Origin: Phycisphaerales bacterium AB-hyl4
GTDB lineage: Bacteria; Planctomycetota; Phycisphaerae; Phycisphaerales; Phycisphaeraceae
Assembly (NCBI GenBank): GCA_041821185.1
Contig: JBGUBD010000007.1
Location: 124,001-188,000 of the forward strand
Direction of reading: 5' to 3'
DNA length: 64,000 nt
A program made the translations under genes and the position numbers. Below, one piece after another: positions 1-9,036 of the stretch. Under the pieces are notes generated by a model. It made no database searches and was not told the origin of the DNA. It saw only the letters and a list, made by a program, of their open reading frames with translations. Positions within the stretch are counted from its first letter, which is position 1. Each line of letters starts with the position of its first letter.

Positions 1-1
1 G

Positions 2-802
2 GGGCTGGTGCTGCTGCTGCTGGCGGCGGTGGGCGTGCCGGTGACGACGATCAGCTACTGGGCGACGCAGGCGAACTACACTTTTTTGCAGCATGACCTC
101 TGGGACGCGGTGATGGACTCGCTTTGGGCGGCGACGCCGGCGGCGGTGCTGGCGACCCTGCTGGCGATGCCGGTGGCGTACCTGGCGAGGCGGTATCCGG
201 GCAAGCGGTCGACGGGGCTGGAGCGGTTGAGCTATTTGGGGTATGCGACGCCGTCGCTGGCGTTTGCGATGGGGCTGCTGGTGGTGGGGCTGTATCTGCT
301 GCCGGACGCGGCGTATCAATGGCTGTACCACCTGCCGACGCCGGCGTATGGGCTGGAGATGCTGGGCGTGGGGCTGAGCGAGGCGTGGTACGATCGGCTG
401 GACCGGGCGCTGCCGCTGGTGTTGATTTATGCTTTGGGGCTGCATTTTCTCGCCGAGGCGGTCGGGCCGATCCGTTCGAGCCTGTACCAGGCGACGCCCC
501 GGCTGGAGGAGGCGTCGCGGTCGTTGGGGCATGGGCAGATCGCGACGTTCTTCCGCGTGACGCTGCCGCTGCTTCGGCCGGGGCTGGTGGTGAGCCTGGC
601 GCTGGTGTTCCTGTCGGTGATGAAGGAACTGCCGCTGACGTTTTTGCTCTCGCCGTTGGGCTTCGGCACGCTGGCGACGAACTTGTGGAGCTATACGGAA
701 GAGGCGATGTTCGCGGAGGCGGCGCCGTTTGCGCTGCTGATCCTGCTGCTGGCAGCGATGTTTGTGGGGGTGCTGCTGGCGAATGAAGGCAGGAAGAATT
801 AG
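2..802 (+). CDS. ABC transporter permease, ferric-iron (FbpB/AfuB) type, C-terminal part
   Basis: The reading frame is open at the left window edge, so only the C-terminal 266 residues are present. Several hydrophobic membrane segments alternate with short polar loops. An EAA-type cytoplasmic loop (LEEASRSLGHGQIATFFRVT, then LPLLRPG) lies near residue 165; this loop contacts the ATPase in binding-protein-dependent importers. The style (PIRSSLYQ, MKELPLTFLLSP, FGTLATNLWSYT) matches the second half of fused permeases for ferric iron. The ATPase gene follows 84 bases downstream and should power it. The substrate is inferred from family resemblance only. The binding protein would lie outside the window. 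Confidence 0.85.
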   Translation, partial: GLVLLLLAAVGVPVTTISYWATQANYTFLQHDLWDAVMDSLWAATPAAVLATLLAMPVAYLARRYPGKRSTGLERLSYLGYATPSLAFAMGLLVVGLYLLPDAAYQWLYHLPTPAYGLEMLGVGLSEAWYDRLDRALPLVLIYALGLHFLAEAVGPIRSSLYQATPRLEEASRSLGHGQIATFFRVTLPLLRPGLVVSLALVFLSVMKELPLTFLLSPLGFGTLATNLWSYTEEAMFAEAAPFALLILLLAAMFVGVLLANEGRKN

Positions 803-811
803 TCTCAATTG

Positions 812-870
812 TTCAGCGGCTGTCCAGCAGGGACGGCCGGGGTGAAGCGCCCCTGCGGGGCAGCCGCGAA
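812..870. repeat. REPIN-like 59-bp imperfect palindrome
   Basis: Two about 24-base arms face each other. The left arm starts TTCAGCGGCTGTCCAGCAGG. The right arm, read on the other strand, starts TTCGCGGCTGCCCCGCAGGG. The element fills the gap between the permease and ATPase genes of one operon. A single related arm occurs at 51321-51345. The arrangement (inverted pair in one place, single copy in another) resembles REP/REPIN elements. It also shows why an upstream TTG start for the ATPase is unlikely. Confidence 0.6.
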
Positions 871-886
871 ACGTGTGATTGTTTTT

Positions 887-2011
887 ATGAAACCGTTGCT
901 TTGTGTGCACAACATCAGCAAGACCTTCCCCGGCCACGATCGGCCGGTGATTAAGGATGTGACGTTCTGCGTCTATCCCGGCGAGGTGCTTGCGCTCGTG
1001 GGGCCCTCGGGCTGCGGGAAGACGACGACGCTGCGCACGGTGATGGGCTTCGAGCACGCGGACGCGGGCGAGGTGCTGCTCGGTGAGCAGGTGCTCCAGC
1101 GCGAAAAAACCTTCGTCGGCCCGGACCAGCGGGGCATTGGGTTTGTCTTTCAGGACTATGCGCTGTTTCCGCATTTGAGTGTGCTGGAGAATGTGTTGTT
1201 CGGCTTGCGCGGCGCGGCGTTCAAAAAGCGAGGCGGGCCTGCGATGACCCGACGCCGACGTGCGCAGATCGCCAAGGAAGCGCTGTGGATGGTCGGGCTG
1301 ATGGGGCTGGAAGATCGCATGCCGCATGACCTGTCCGGCGGTCAGCAGCAGCGGGTGGCGCTGGCCCGGGCGATCGCGCCGGGCGCGCGGGTGATTCTGC
1401 TCGACGAGCCGTTCAGCAACCTCGACCCCGACCTTCGGCTGGCAACGCGAAACGAGGTGCGGATGATCGCCCACCGTGCGAAGATGGCGGTGGTGCTGGT
1501 GACGCATGACCAGGAGGAGGCGTTGTCGACGGCCGACCGGCTGGCGGTGATGCGCGAAGGCAGGCTGGTGCAGACCGGTCCGCCCGAGGAGGTTTACAAC
1601 AGCCCGGCGACGGCGTTTGTGGCGCAGTTTCTCGGGCGAACGAACCTGTTGGAAGGTGATGCGACGGGCACGCACGCCGTGACGCCGTTGGGCCGAGTGG
1701 AGCTTGAGCACTTCACGCGGGGCAAGGTGTTGCTGTCGCTTCGGCCGGAGCATTTGTCGATGCAGCCCGCGGGCGATGAGCACGAGCCTGGCGCGCTTTG
1801 TGTGGGCAAGGTGGTCAGTCGCGAGTTCAAGGGTCATGACATGACGTTCCGCATTCGGCTGCAGTCGAACCGTCACGAGGTGTCGGTGCAGACGGACTAC
1901 GCGACTGGGCTGGCGGTGGGGGATCGTGTGTGTCTGAAGGCCCGCACGCCTGCAGCGGTGGTCGAGCCGGACGACATGACGGTACAACTGACCGTGCCGA
2001 CGGTGGGGTAA
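887..2011 (+). CDS. ABC transporter ATP-binding protein, ferric-iron/FbpC type
   Basis: This is a cytoplasmic ATPase of 374 residues. In order it shows Walker A GPSGCGKT (residues 39-46), Q-loop FQDYALFPH, signature LSGGQQQR, Walker B VILLDEP and the H-loop VTHDQEEA. About 100 C-terminal residues follow, with a TOBE-like regulatory domain (LSLRPEHLSM). This is the FbpC/PotA architecture. The ATG at 887 is chosen because an in-frame TTG at 809 would translate the upstream palindromic repeat. It is probably co-transcribed with the permease before it. Iron is the likely substrate because of the permease type, but polyamine, thiamine or sulfate importers use similar ATPases. Confidence 0.9.
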   Translation: MKPLLCVHNISKTFPGHDRPVIKDVTFCVYPGEVLALVGPSGCGKTTTLRTVMGFEHADAGEVLLGEQVLQREKTFVGPDQRGIGFVFQDYALFPHLSVLENVLFGLRGAAFKKRGGPAMTRRRRAQIAKEALWMVGLMGLEDRMPHDLSGGQQQRVALARAIAPGARVILLDEPFSNLDPDLRLATRNEVRMIAHRAKMAVVLVTHDQEEALSTADRLAVMREGRLVQTGPPEEVYNSPATAFVAQFLGRTNLLEGDATGTHAVTPLGRVELEHFTRGKVLLSLRPEHLSMQPAGDEHEPGALCVGKVVSREFKGHDMTFRIRLQSNRHEVSVQTDYATGLAVGDRVCLKARTPAAVVEPDDMTVQLTVPTVG

Positions 2012-2020
2012 GTCTGCTGA

Positions 2021-2049
2021 TTGCCGGTGTGCGTCGGCTGCCATATAGT
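2021..2049 (+). promoter_or_regulatory. Sigma-70-like promoter for the GT2 glycosyltransferase
   Basis: TTGCCG, a 17-base spacer and TATAGT, placed 59 bases upstream of the ATG at 2108. A TTG codon at 2021 that could extend the reading frame is itself the -35 element, which supports the later start. Confidence 0.6.
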
Positions 2050-2107
2050 GCAGCGAAGCTTGCGGGCACGCGTTGGCCAGCGGTTCAACCACGGGCGCAC
2101 GTCTACG

Positions 2108-2887
2108 ATGTTCAACCTACTTTCGATTGTCATCCCGGTTTACAACGAGAAAGACCTGCTGCCCGTGCTGCTGGCGCAGGTGCAGTCGGCCGAGCTTCCC
2201 GAGGGATTGCAGCGGCAGATTATCGTCGTCGACGACGGCTCGACCGACGGCACGGCCGACGTGTTACGGCGTTACGCGCAAGAGCACGCGGGCATCGAGC
2301 CTTACTTTCAGCCCGCCAATCGTGGCAAGGGCGCGGCGGTGCGCGAGGGCTTCGCGCGGGCGCGGGGTGAGATCGTGCTGATTCAGGACGCGGACCTGGA
2401 GTACGACCCGGCGGAGTATGGCAAGCTTCTCGCGCCCATTCTCGCGGACAAGGCGGACGTGGTGTTCGGCTCGCGATTCATCGGTGAAACGCATCGTGTG
2501 CTCTATTACTGGCATTACCTGGGCAACAAGCTGCTGACCATGCTTTCGAACGTGTTGACGAATCTGAACCTGACGGACATGGAATGCTGCTACAAGGTGT
2601 TCCGCCGGGAGGTGATCGACGGTTTGAAGGTTGAGGAAGACCGCTTCGGCGTTGAGCCGGAGCTGACGGCGAAAGTCGCGGCGGCGCGGGTGCGGATTTA
2701 TGAAACGCCTGTCAGCTACGCCGGCCGAACGTATGCCGAGGGCAAGAAGATCCACTGGAAAGATGGGATCGAAGCGTTGCGGTGCATCTTTCAGTACAAC
2801 GGTCGGGCGATCTTCACTCGCCAACGGCGGGGCATGTCGATGGGCCAGACCACGAGGGCCGACTCCACTTCCGACCCATCGCAATAG
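2108..2887 (+). CDS. Family 2 glycosyltransferase, polyprenyl-phosphate mannose/glucose synthase type
   Basis: The 259-residue protein begins with the GT-A nucleotide-sugar fold (LLSIVIPVYNE, then IIVVDDGSTDGT). It has a metal-binding acidic motif DADLEYDPAEY near residue 95 and later the acceptor-side segment LTNLNLTDMECCYKVFRRE. This matches DPM1-like enzymes that move a hexose from GDP- or UDP-sugar onto polyprenyl phosphate at the inner membrane face. No C-terminal membrane helices are seen, so it is the short soluble form. It has its own promoter. Donor and acceptor cannot be told from sequence. Confidence 0.85.
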   Translation: MFNLLSIVIPVYNEKDLLPVLLAQVQSAELPEGLQRQIIVVDDGSTDGTADVLRRYAQEHAGIEPYFQPANRGKGAAVREGFARARGEIVLIQDADLEYDPAEYGKLLAPILADKADVVFGSRFIGETHRVLYYWHYLGNKLLTMLSNVLTNLNLTDMECCYKVFRREVIDGLKVEEDRFGVEPELTAKVAAARVRIYETPVSYAGRTYAEGKKIHWKDGIEALRCIFQYNGRAIFTRQRRGMSMGQTTRADSTSDPSQ

Positions 2888-3041
2888 ACTCGCTGCCGGG
2901 CGACCTGTAGCGGTTATGTCAGTTGCGCTCGCGCGGATCGCAGTTGCATACATGTCCGAAGCGATCGCGATTCATCCACCTCCGTCGATCGGTCGACGTA
3001 ACCCCTGTCAGGGGGTGGCCGTTGTTGTTGAGGGAGATGGC

Positions 3042-4247
3042 ATGCTGCGAATTGATGTTGCCAAAGCCAAGCCGGGCATGAAGCTGGCCTTGCCTGTGCA
3101 GAACCCGCAGGTACCGTCGCGCACGCTGTTGAAAGTCAGCTACGAGCTGAGCACGAGCGTCATCAAGCGACTGCTCGAACAGGGGATTCGCTCGATCTGG
3201 GTTCGCTATCCGAGCCTGGACTTCCTTAAAGAAATCATTGACGCGGAGACGGTTCGCAACCAGAGCGAGCTGGTATCTCAAGTGTCTGGTACGTTCGAGT
3301 CGCTTCAGGCTCAAGCGACTGCGAAGCTGCCTTATGACACTTATACGAAATCGCTTCAGCAGCTTGTCGATCACCTGATCAGCCATCCGAATTCGATTGT
3401 CTTCCTCGGCGATATTTCCGACGCGACGGACGACCTGATGCGCCACAGCTCAAGCGTCACCTACCTGACATTGCTGATGGGTCTGAAACTCGACGGCTAC
3501 CTGGTCAAGGAACGCAAGCACGTCGCGCCCGCGCGGGCGAAGGAAGTGGCCAACCTCGGCCTGGGCGCGATGCTGCACGACGTGGGTGTGACGCAGTTGC
3601 CCGCCGAGGTGTCCGCCCGTTACAAGCGTGAGGCCGACGAGTCTGACCCCGGTTGGCAGGAACACCCGGCGATGGGTTTTCGCATGGTTCGCAGCGACGT
3701 CGACCCGTCGGCCGCGACAGTGGTGCTCAACCATCACCAGTACTTCGACGGCAGCGGCTATTCGGGGCAGGATTTTCCGACATTGACGGGGCGGAACATT
3801 CACGTGTTCGCGCGCATCACGGCTGTGGCGGACCAGTTCGACCTGCTGCGCAACCCGGCGAACCTGCCGGCGCAGCCGACGGCGTGGGTGCTGAATGCAA
3901 TGGTGACCGAGCCGTTGCGGGCACGCTTTGACCCGACGGTGCTTCGGGCGTTGCTGGCGGTGGTGCCGCCTTACCCGCCGGGGTCGGTGGTGAAACTCAG
4001 CGATGGTCAGTTTGCGGTGTGCATCGATCACAACGCGCACGACCCATGTCGGCCGAAGGTGCAGATTATTCCCGACCCGGCGACCATCGCGGGCGGCGAC
4101 TTGCCGCTGGGGCCGAGCATCGACCTGAGCGAACAGCCGGAGACGCTGTTTGTCGCGGAGCATGATGGCAAGCCGGTCAGCGAGTTCAACTTTACGCTGC
4201 CGCTCGATCTCGCCAGCGAGACAGCGCGGAGCCTGGCCTGGGCGTAA
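3042..4247 (+). CDS. HD-GYP domain protein (c-di-GMP phosphodiesterase-like)
   Basis: The 401-residue protein starts with an N-terminal domain of about 130 residues (LRIDVAKAKPGMKLALPV) typical of stand-alone HD-GYP proteins. The HD-GYP core follows: HDVGVTQLP near residue 179, HPAMGFRMV, then NHHQYFDGSGYS. In the last motif the usual GYP proline is serine. The HD and HH metal ligands remain, so hydrolysis of cyclic di-GMP is possible but not assured. The ATG at 3042 has a GGGAGA ribosome site and avoids overlap with the glycosyltransferase gene. No receiver or sensor domain is attached. Confidence 0.85.
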   Translation: MLRIDVAKAKPGMKLALPVQNPQVPSRTLLKVSYELSTSVIKRLLEQGIRSIWVRYPSLDFLKEIIDAETVRNQSELVSQVSGTFESLQAQATAKLPYDTYTKSLQQLVDHLISHPNSIVFLGDISDATDDLMRHSSSVTYLTLLMGLKLDGYLVKERKHVAPARAKEVANLGLGAMLHDVGVTQLPAEVSARYKREADESDPGWQEHPAMGFRMVRSDVDPSAATVVLNHHQYFDGSGYSGQDFPTLTGRNIHVFARITAVADQFDLLRNPANLPAQPTAWVLNAMVTEPLRARFDPTVLRALLAVVPPYPPGSVVKLSDGQFAVCIDHNAHDPCRPKVQIIPDPATIAGGDLPLGPSIDLSEQPETLFVAEHDGKPVSEFNFTLPLDLASETARSLAWA

Positions 4248-4284
4248 CGCGGAACGGATCGGACATGAATCTCGGGTGCGATGG

Positions 4285-4311
4285 AAGCCCACGGATTCAA
4301 TCCGTGAGCTT
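4285..4311. repeat. Gene-end palindrome, family A copy 1
   Basis: Arms of 13 bases around a single C (AAGCCCACGGATT / AATCCGTGAGCTT, one mismatch). It lies 38 bases after the HD-GYP stop codon, between two convergent genes. Its sequence is nearly identical to 15777-15803. A hairpin transcription end is possible, but no T-tract follows. Confidence 0.7.
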
Positions 4312-4346
4312 CGGCACGCTGTACGCAAACTCAAAACGTCATCGTG

Positions 4347-6884
4347 TCACCGACCGCGACGCTCGCCGCGTTGCGAGCGATCGCGCTGTGCGGGTGGTGA
4401 ACTATCTCCATCATCGGCCGAGCCGCTGCGCGATCCGCGTTGCGGTCGGTTGCCTGCTTCCTGGTTGGAACGACGCGGTGAGTCGGCTCGTTCGCGCGAG
4501 CGGTCACGGTCGGGGCGCTGCTGAACGCTTGGGCGCGACGGGCGCGTGTCGGGGCTTGCCTGGAACGTGCCGCGGGATCGCTGCATACGCTCCAACTGAC
4601 GCTCGCGAACGCGCTGCTCAGCGGTTGGCTGTTGTTGCCGCCGCTGAATGCGATCAGAGGCCCTGGGGCGTGTCGGGCGATCTTCGGCACGCGGTGCGTT
4701 TGGCTGCATCCGCTGCAACTGGCGCTCACGCACACGCTGCTCGGCTGTGGGCTGCTCGCGCTGTTGCAGACGATCGGTCGTTCGCGGTCGTGTTGCTCGC
4801 TCCTCGGTGCGCGGTGCGCTTGGCTGCATGCGCTGCAACTGACGCTCACGAACGCGCTGCTCGGCTGTGGCCGACTCGCCGCTACGCGGCTCGCCCGGCT
4901 GAACGCGTTGCAACTGGCGTTCACGCACGCGTTGCTCGGCGGTGCGTGCTTCGCGCTGCTGGGCGTCACGTCGATCCGACCGATCGCCTCGACGATCGCC
5001 AAAGCGTGTGATCGTTCGGCGGTCGTCCGTTGAACGATCGGCTTCGCGGTCGCGAGATGGGCGGACGATGCCGCGCCGCTCGAATCGATCGGTGTCACCG
5101 CTGCGAACACGCTCATCTCCGCCCCGGCGAGGCGACGTCATGCCTGGCCCACCACGGCGATCTCCGTCGCGCTCGGCACGCTCGGCACGACTACGGCCAT
5201 CGCGGTCGACGCCGGCGGCGCGCCGCGTTTCGTCGCCCGTACGCCAGCCCGAGCGAGGCGTTTCGTCGCCACTTCGTTGAGCACGCTGGCGGCGCATGTT
5301 GCGCTCGTAATCCGGTTCCTGCTGACTGAGATTGACCGATCGTCGAACCCGGCCGCGTTCGGCCCGATCGCGGTCGGCGAGGCTGCGGACGTTGTCCTGG
5401 CCACGGCGGTCGGACCATTGCACGACACCGCGGTCGTGGCGCGACGGAGCCGAGCGTACCTGTCGCGAGCGGATGCGCTGATCGAGGACCATGGCTCGCG
5501 AGCGGGCAGCGACGCGGTGGTCGCCACGCTGGATGCTCTGCGGGCCGCGGACCCAGCGATGACGGTGGTTGTGCTGGTGTACGTGGATGTTCACGGTGCG
5601 GGCGTAGGGCACGCGGACGATGTGCCGATGTCGCGGGCCGAGATGCCAGACGTGAACGTGGTGATGATGCTGGTGAATGTGTCGGACGACGGTCACCGGC
5701 AGGGGGCGGACGTAGACCGGGCCGGTGTAGATGCGTGTGACCGGGGCGTAAGTGCTCGCGCCGAGGCTGAAGCGAACGCCGCCGACGGTGAAGCTGGCGG
5801 AGCTGGAGACGATGACCGGCCGATGGTGGCGGTCGATGGGCGTCCAGATGTAGTGGTCGTTGTAGCGGATGGCGGTGGCCCAGGCGGGGCTCCACTGGCC
5901 GTGATAGCTCCAGACCCAGCCGTAGGTCGCGGTGTAGCGCCACGTGCCATAGTGGGTGGTGACATGGGAGAAGGGGTACTTGCCGATCCACACCTGGCCG
6001 GTGCGGGGCACGTGGGTCCACTGGCCGTAGCGGTAGGGCACGTAGTGGGTGACGACGGTGGGGCGCCAGTAGGGAGCGTTGTCGATGTAGACCCATTCAC
6101 CGTAGTTGCCCAGATCGTTGACGCCGAGCGTGTCTTCGTTGATGTGGAGGTTGTCGGGCAGGGGGGTACGAGCGATGCCGGTGGTCAGCACGTCGACGCG
6201 CTGGGCGTGCCAGCGGTCGAAGCTGTCGGCGTCGGAGCTGTCGAAGCGGACGGCCGCGGAGGGCATGAGGCCGGGGTCGACCCATACACGTTGGCCGGCG
6301 GTGACGACCTGCGGGCCGCCCTGCTCGGCCCGCATGATGGCGTGGCCGTCGTTGACGGAGAGGGTGACGCTGCCGTCGTCTTCGATGTCGATGCGCAGGG
6401 CCGTGCCGCGGACGATTTCGACCACCCCGGCGGGCGTTTCGAAGACGACGTCGCCGGTGCTGCGGCTAAGGCGATGCACGTAAAACGAGCCTACCTCGCC
6501 ACGGAGGGCCATCGTCGCCCCGATATCGCGCACTTCCATCTGACTGCCGTCCGCCATGCGAACGAACGTGCCACGCGGAAACTCCAGTTCGCTCGTGCTG
6601 CCGTCGTCGGCCCAGAGGCGGTCGCCGGGCAGAACGAGCGTGTTCACAGGGGCGAATGCCCAGTCGTCATCTTCCTCGCCACGGATGACCGTGCCGCCGG
6701 CGTCGTAGCTGACGCGGGCGTGCATGGCAAACTCGCCGTCGCCTTCGTCGGCCAGGGCGGGCGTCGCCATCGCGAGCCCCGCGACCATCGCGGCCGGGAG
6801 GGTCACCGCCAGCGCCGGTCGCGTGGCCTCGTTCACCAGGCGCAGTAGTCGCCCCGACGTCCACTTCAAAGCGTGCCTGAGCAT
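4347..6884 (-). CDS. FecR-domain secreted protein with DUF6600-like region and Arg-rich repeated tail
   Basis: The 845-residue protein has a signal peptide ending near residue 45 (MATPALA-DE). A FecR-like beta domain covers about residues 55-200 (LVLPGDRLW, VVEIVRGTALRID, VTAGQRVWV). Next is an aromatic-rich stretch, about residues 235-340, with repeated YGxW and H-x-P blocks (NYGEWVYIDNAPYWRPT) like DUF6600. The last about 400 residues are very rich in Arg, Gln, Glu and Asp, and carry four copies of a TAEQRVRERQLQRMQP unit (about residues 646-766). It should act outside the cytoplasmic membrane. A good AGGAG ribosome site precedes the ATG. No sigma/anti-sigma partner is adjacent, so the FecR domain probably has a structural or binding role here. 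Function unknown. Confidence 0.85.
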   Translation of the reverse strand: MLRHALKWTSGRLLRLVNEATRPALAVTLPAAMVAGLAMATPALADEGDGEFAMHARVSYDAGGTVIRGEEDDDWAFAPVNTLVLPGDRLWADDGSTSELEFPRGTFVRMADGSQMEVRDIGATMALRGEVGSFYVHRLSRSTGDVVFETPAGVVEIVRGTALRIDIEDDGSVTLSVNDGHAIMRAEQGGPQVVTAGQRVWVDPGLMPSAAVRFDSSDADSFDRWHAQRVDVLTTGIARTPLPDNLHINEDTLGVNDLGNYGEWVYIDNAPYWRPTVVTHYVPYRYGQWTHVPRTGQVWIGKYPFSHVTTHYGTWRYTATYGWVWSYHGQWSPAWATAIRYNDHYIWTPIDRHHRPVIVSSSASFTVGGVRFSLGASTYAPVTRIYTGPVYVRPLPVTVVRHIHQHHHHVHVWHLGPRHRHIVRVPYARTVNIHVHQHNHRHRWVRGPQSIQRGDHRVAARSRAMVLDQRIRSRQVRSAPSRHDRGVVQWSDRRGQDNVRSLADRDRAERGRVRRSVNLSQQEPDYERNMRRQRAQRSGDETPRSGWRTGDETRRAAGVDRDGRSRAERAERDGDRRGGPGMTSPRRGGDERVRSGDTDRFERRGIVRPSRDREADRSTDDRRTITRFGDRRGDRSDRRDAQQREARTAEQRVRERQLQRVQPGEPRSGESATAEQRVRERQLQRMQPSAPRTEERATRPRTTDRLQQREQPTAEQRVRERQLQRMQPNAPRAEDRPTRPRASDRIQRRQQQPTAEQRVRERQLERMQRSRGTFQASPDTRPSRPSVQQRPDRDRSRERADSPRRSNQEAGNRPQRGSRSGSADDGDSSPPAQRDRSQRGERRGR
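4584..4950 (-). repeat. Coding repeat: four copies of a 16-residue TAEQRVRERQLQ unit
   Basis: Copies lie near 4902-4947, 4827-4872, 4698-4746 and 4588-4632, all in the same frame of the FecR-domain gene. Spacers differ in length (about 9 to 28 residues). The units are strongly charged and probably helical. Confidence 0.8.
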
Positions 6885-7142
6885 GACGGTTTCTCCTTTG
6901 TGTGTGGCGTCGGACGCTGTTCCCCGAAACCCGGCCTTGTGAATCGCGCGGCCAGGCGGTGCGCCTTCCCCGAAAGCGCAGCCGCATCACTACAAAGGGT
7001 AACGCTCCCCGGCTGGGTTTCATTTCCGGAAACCCCGCAGATTCGGGCGAAAGCACGTTTACGGCCTGCGAGCCGCGATTTTTATTCAACTGTGGACTGT
7101 TGCAATCCCACGGGAAATGGCGATCGTGGGTCAATCGCGAGA

Positions 7143-7739
7143 TCAGCTCCGGCTGGGGGTCGGCTCGTCGTCGTCATCGTCGAGATTGGGATAAAAATCG
7201 TCGTCGTCGTCCTCGGCGTCGGCCATGCGCTGCAAGGCTTCAATCGGGTCCTCGTCGATGTCGCTGGTGGGGATGTGGCTGTCGTCCTCATCCATCGGCG
7301 AGAGGGGGTTGTCCGCGTCGTCGTCGTCGTCGCCCATGGGCGTGAGCGGTCGACCGTCGTCGGCGATCTGGGTGGACTTGCTGTCGGACTTGCTGTCGTG
7401 CGAACTGATGACGGTGCGGATAGGCTTGACCTGCTCGGGCTGGCCATCGATCACGACGGTAAAAATGACCGGTCCGACGGTGATTTCATCGCCGGCCGAG
7501 ACAATCGCCTCCTGAACGCGTACGTTATTGTGGAACGTGCCGTTACTTGAGCCGAGATCCCGCAGCTCGACCTCCTCGCTTTCGGGGTCGACCTTCAGCT
7601 CGCAGTGGTGGCGTGAGACGCTGGAAAGCGGGATTCGCAGGTCGCAATCGTTCTTGCGGCCGATGATCACCCGATTTTTCGTGACCTCGAAGTCACGCCG
7701 GGCACCATCGCTTTTAAACATCACCAACAAGACGTCCAT
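7143..7739 (-). CDS. FHA-domain protein with acidic C-terminal tail
   Basis: The 198-residue protein has an N-terminal forkhead-associated domain of about 100 residues with all landmark residues: VIIGRKNDCDLRI, SVSRHHCEL and LGSSNGTFHNN. Such domains bind phosphothreonine peptides. The remainder is a low-complexity Asp/Ser tail (DDDDDADNPLSPMDEDD) with no recognisable domain. The ATG at 7739 is preferred over one 10 codons upstream because GAGGG precedes it and family members start close to the first strand. No kinase gene is adjacent, so its partner is unknown. Confidence 0.85.
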   Translation of the reverse strand: MDVLLVMFKSDGARRDFEVTKNRVIIGRKNDCDLRIPLSSVSRHHCELKVDPESEEVELRDLGSSNGTFHNNVRVQEAIVSAGDEITVGPVIFTVVIDGQPEQVKPIRTVISSHDSKSDSKSTQIADDGRPLTPMGDDDDDADNPLSPMDEDDSHIPTSDIDEDPIEALQRMADAEDDDDDFYPNLDDDDDEPTPSRS

Positions 7740-7795
7740 TGAAATGCCCTCGTTCGCAGGCTCGAACACCCCACACTCGACGTGAGTTTACCCCT

Positions 7796-8983
7796 GTGCG
7801 GAAGTTGCATCAAGCATCGTGTGCCGGAACTGCTGCCGAAATTGACGCCCGACCCGGCGTCGACGCGGTCTATATGCACGTTCCGTTCTGTTTTCATAAG
7901 TGCCATTATTGCGACTTTTACAGCATTGTGGACCAGCCAGTGGGGCCAACGGACCGCCAGGCCCGGTTTACCGACGCCCTCATCGCCGAGCTGACACATC
8001 AGGCGGAGGCTTACAACCTGCGGCCCCGCACGATTTTCGTCGGCGGCGGCACGCCCACGCTGCTGCGGCCCGAGTTGTGGCGACAGCTGCTGGCAGCGAT
8101 GCAGGGGCTGGGCATGCTCGATGAGGTGGCCGAGTTCACCATTGAAGCCAACCCCGAAACCGTCACTGCCGAGCTGATGAGCGAGCTAACGGCCGGCGGC
8201 GTCAACCGCATCTCCATGGGAGCCCAGTCGTTTCAACCGCGACTGCTCAAGGCGCTGGAGCGGTGGCATGACCCGGCCAGCGTGGGCCGTGCCGCCGAGC
8301 GGGTGCAGGCTGCGGGGATCGACAATTTCAATCTCGACCTGATTTTCGCCATCCCGGGCCAGACGCTGGACGAGCTGGACGCCGACCTTGATGCGGCGAT
8401 GGCGATGGGGCCGACGCATTTGTCCTGCTATAGCCTGATTTTCGAGCCGCACACGCCGCTGACAAAGAAGATGCAGCTCGGGCTGGTTAAGCCCATGGAC
8501 GAAGAGACCGAGCGGGCGATGTACGAACGCGTGCTCGAACGGCTGTCCGCGGCCGGCTTCGAGCACTACGAGGTGAGCAACTGGGCACGGCCGACGCGCC
8601 GCTGCGAGCACAACCTCATCTATTGGGCCAACGGCGATTGGCTGGGCATCGGCCCCTCGGCGGCGAGCCACGTGGCCGGGCGGCGGTGGAAGAATCAACC
8701 GCATCTGGGCAAGTACCTGGCTGAATCGCCCCGGCCGCCGGTGGTGGATGAGGAATGTCTGCCCGAGGCGCAGCGCGTGGGCGAGCAGCTCATGCTCGGC
8801 CTGCGACTCAGCGAAGGCGTGACGCTGGACTGGCTCGCAGCGACGCTGCCCAGCGATGATGCCCGCTGGCAGCGGATCGAAGAGCATGTGGGGCATGGGT
8901 TACTGGAGCGCACATCGACCCATCTGCGGCTGACGCGCGACGGGCTTTTTGTGGCAGATACGCTGATTGGGACGTTGTTGTAG
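7796..8983 (+). CDS. hemW: HemW-family radical SAM protein
   Basis: The protein carries the radical-SAM cluster motif C-x3-C-x2-C (CFHKCHYC, residues 32-39 with this start). It also shows the family signatures VGGGTPTLL, EANPETVT, GVNRISMGAQSF, NLDLIFAIPGQT and YEVSNWARP. It lacks the catalytic features unique to HemN, so the likely role is heme chaperone rather than coproporphyrinogen dehydrogenase. The start is uncertain. GTG 7796 is used because the ATG at 7874 would leave only five residues before the first cluster cysteine. hemC lies in the same window but far away. Confidence 0.85.
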   Translation: MRKLHQASCAGTAAEIDARPGVDAVYMHVPFCFHKCHYCDFYSIVDQPVGPTDRQARFTDALIAELTHQAEAYNLRPRTIFVGGGTPTLLRPELWRQLLAAMQGLGMLDEVAEFTIEANPETVTAELMSELTAGGVNRISMGAQSFQPRLLKALERWHDPASVGRAAERVQAAGIDNFNLDLIFAIPGQTLDELDADLDAAMAMGPTHLSCYSLIFEPHTPLTKKMQLGLVKPMDEETERAMYERVLERLSAAGFEHYEVSNWARPTRRCEHNLIYWANGDWLGIGPSAASHVAGRRWKNQPHLGKYLAESPRPPVVDEECLPEAQRVGEQLMLGLRLSEGVTLDWLAATLPSDDARWQRIEEHVGHGLLERTSTHLRLTRDGLFVADTLIGTLL

Positions 8984-8999
8984 TTTTTTTTGGGGGGGG

Positions 9000-9030
9000 C
9001 GAATTTCGAATTTCGAATTTGGGATTGGGG
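9000..9030. repeat. 7-bp-period A/T-rich repeat, island 1
   Basis: About three tandem GAATTTC units in the gap between the convergent hemW and OmpA-like genes. It belongs with the islands at 11459, 37685, 54220 and 55238. Confidence 0.55.
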
Positions 9031-9036
9031 GAAATG

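Noticed and set aside
809..886. Upstream TTG start for the ABC ATPase
   Set aside because: It would translate the palindromic repeat and adds 26 residues not seen in the family; ATG 887 fits the domain start.
2700..3041. N-terminal extension of the HD-GYP protein
   Set aside because: It overlaps the glycosyltransferase gene and lacks a ribosome site; ATG 3042 has one and begins the normal domain.
4584..4950. Tandem repeat as a CRISPR or VNTR outside genes
   Set aside because: The repeats are in frame within the FecR-domain gene and encode a conserved charged unit, so they are a protein repeat.
5277..6848. Long plus-strand open frame (523 codons) opposite the FecR-domain gene
   Set aside because: It is an antisense shadow in GC-rich DNA: Ala/Val/Asp/Gly-rich composition, no motif, no ribosome site, while the opposite strand has a signal peptide and recognisable domains.
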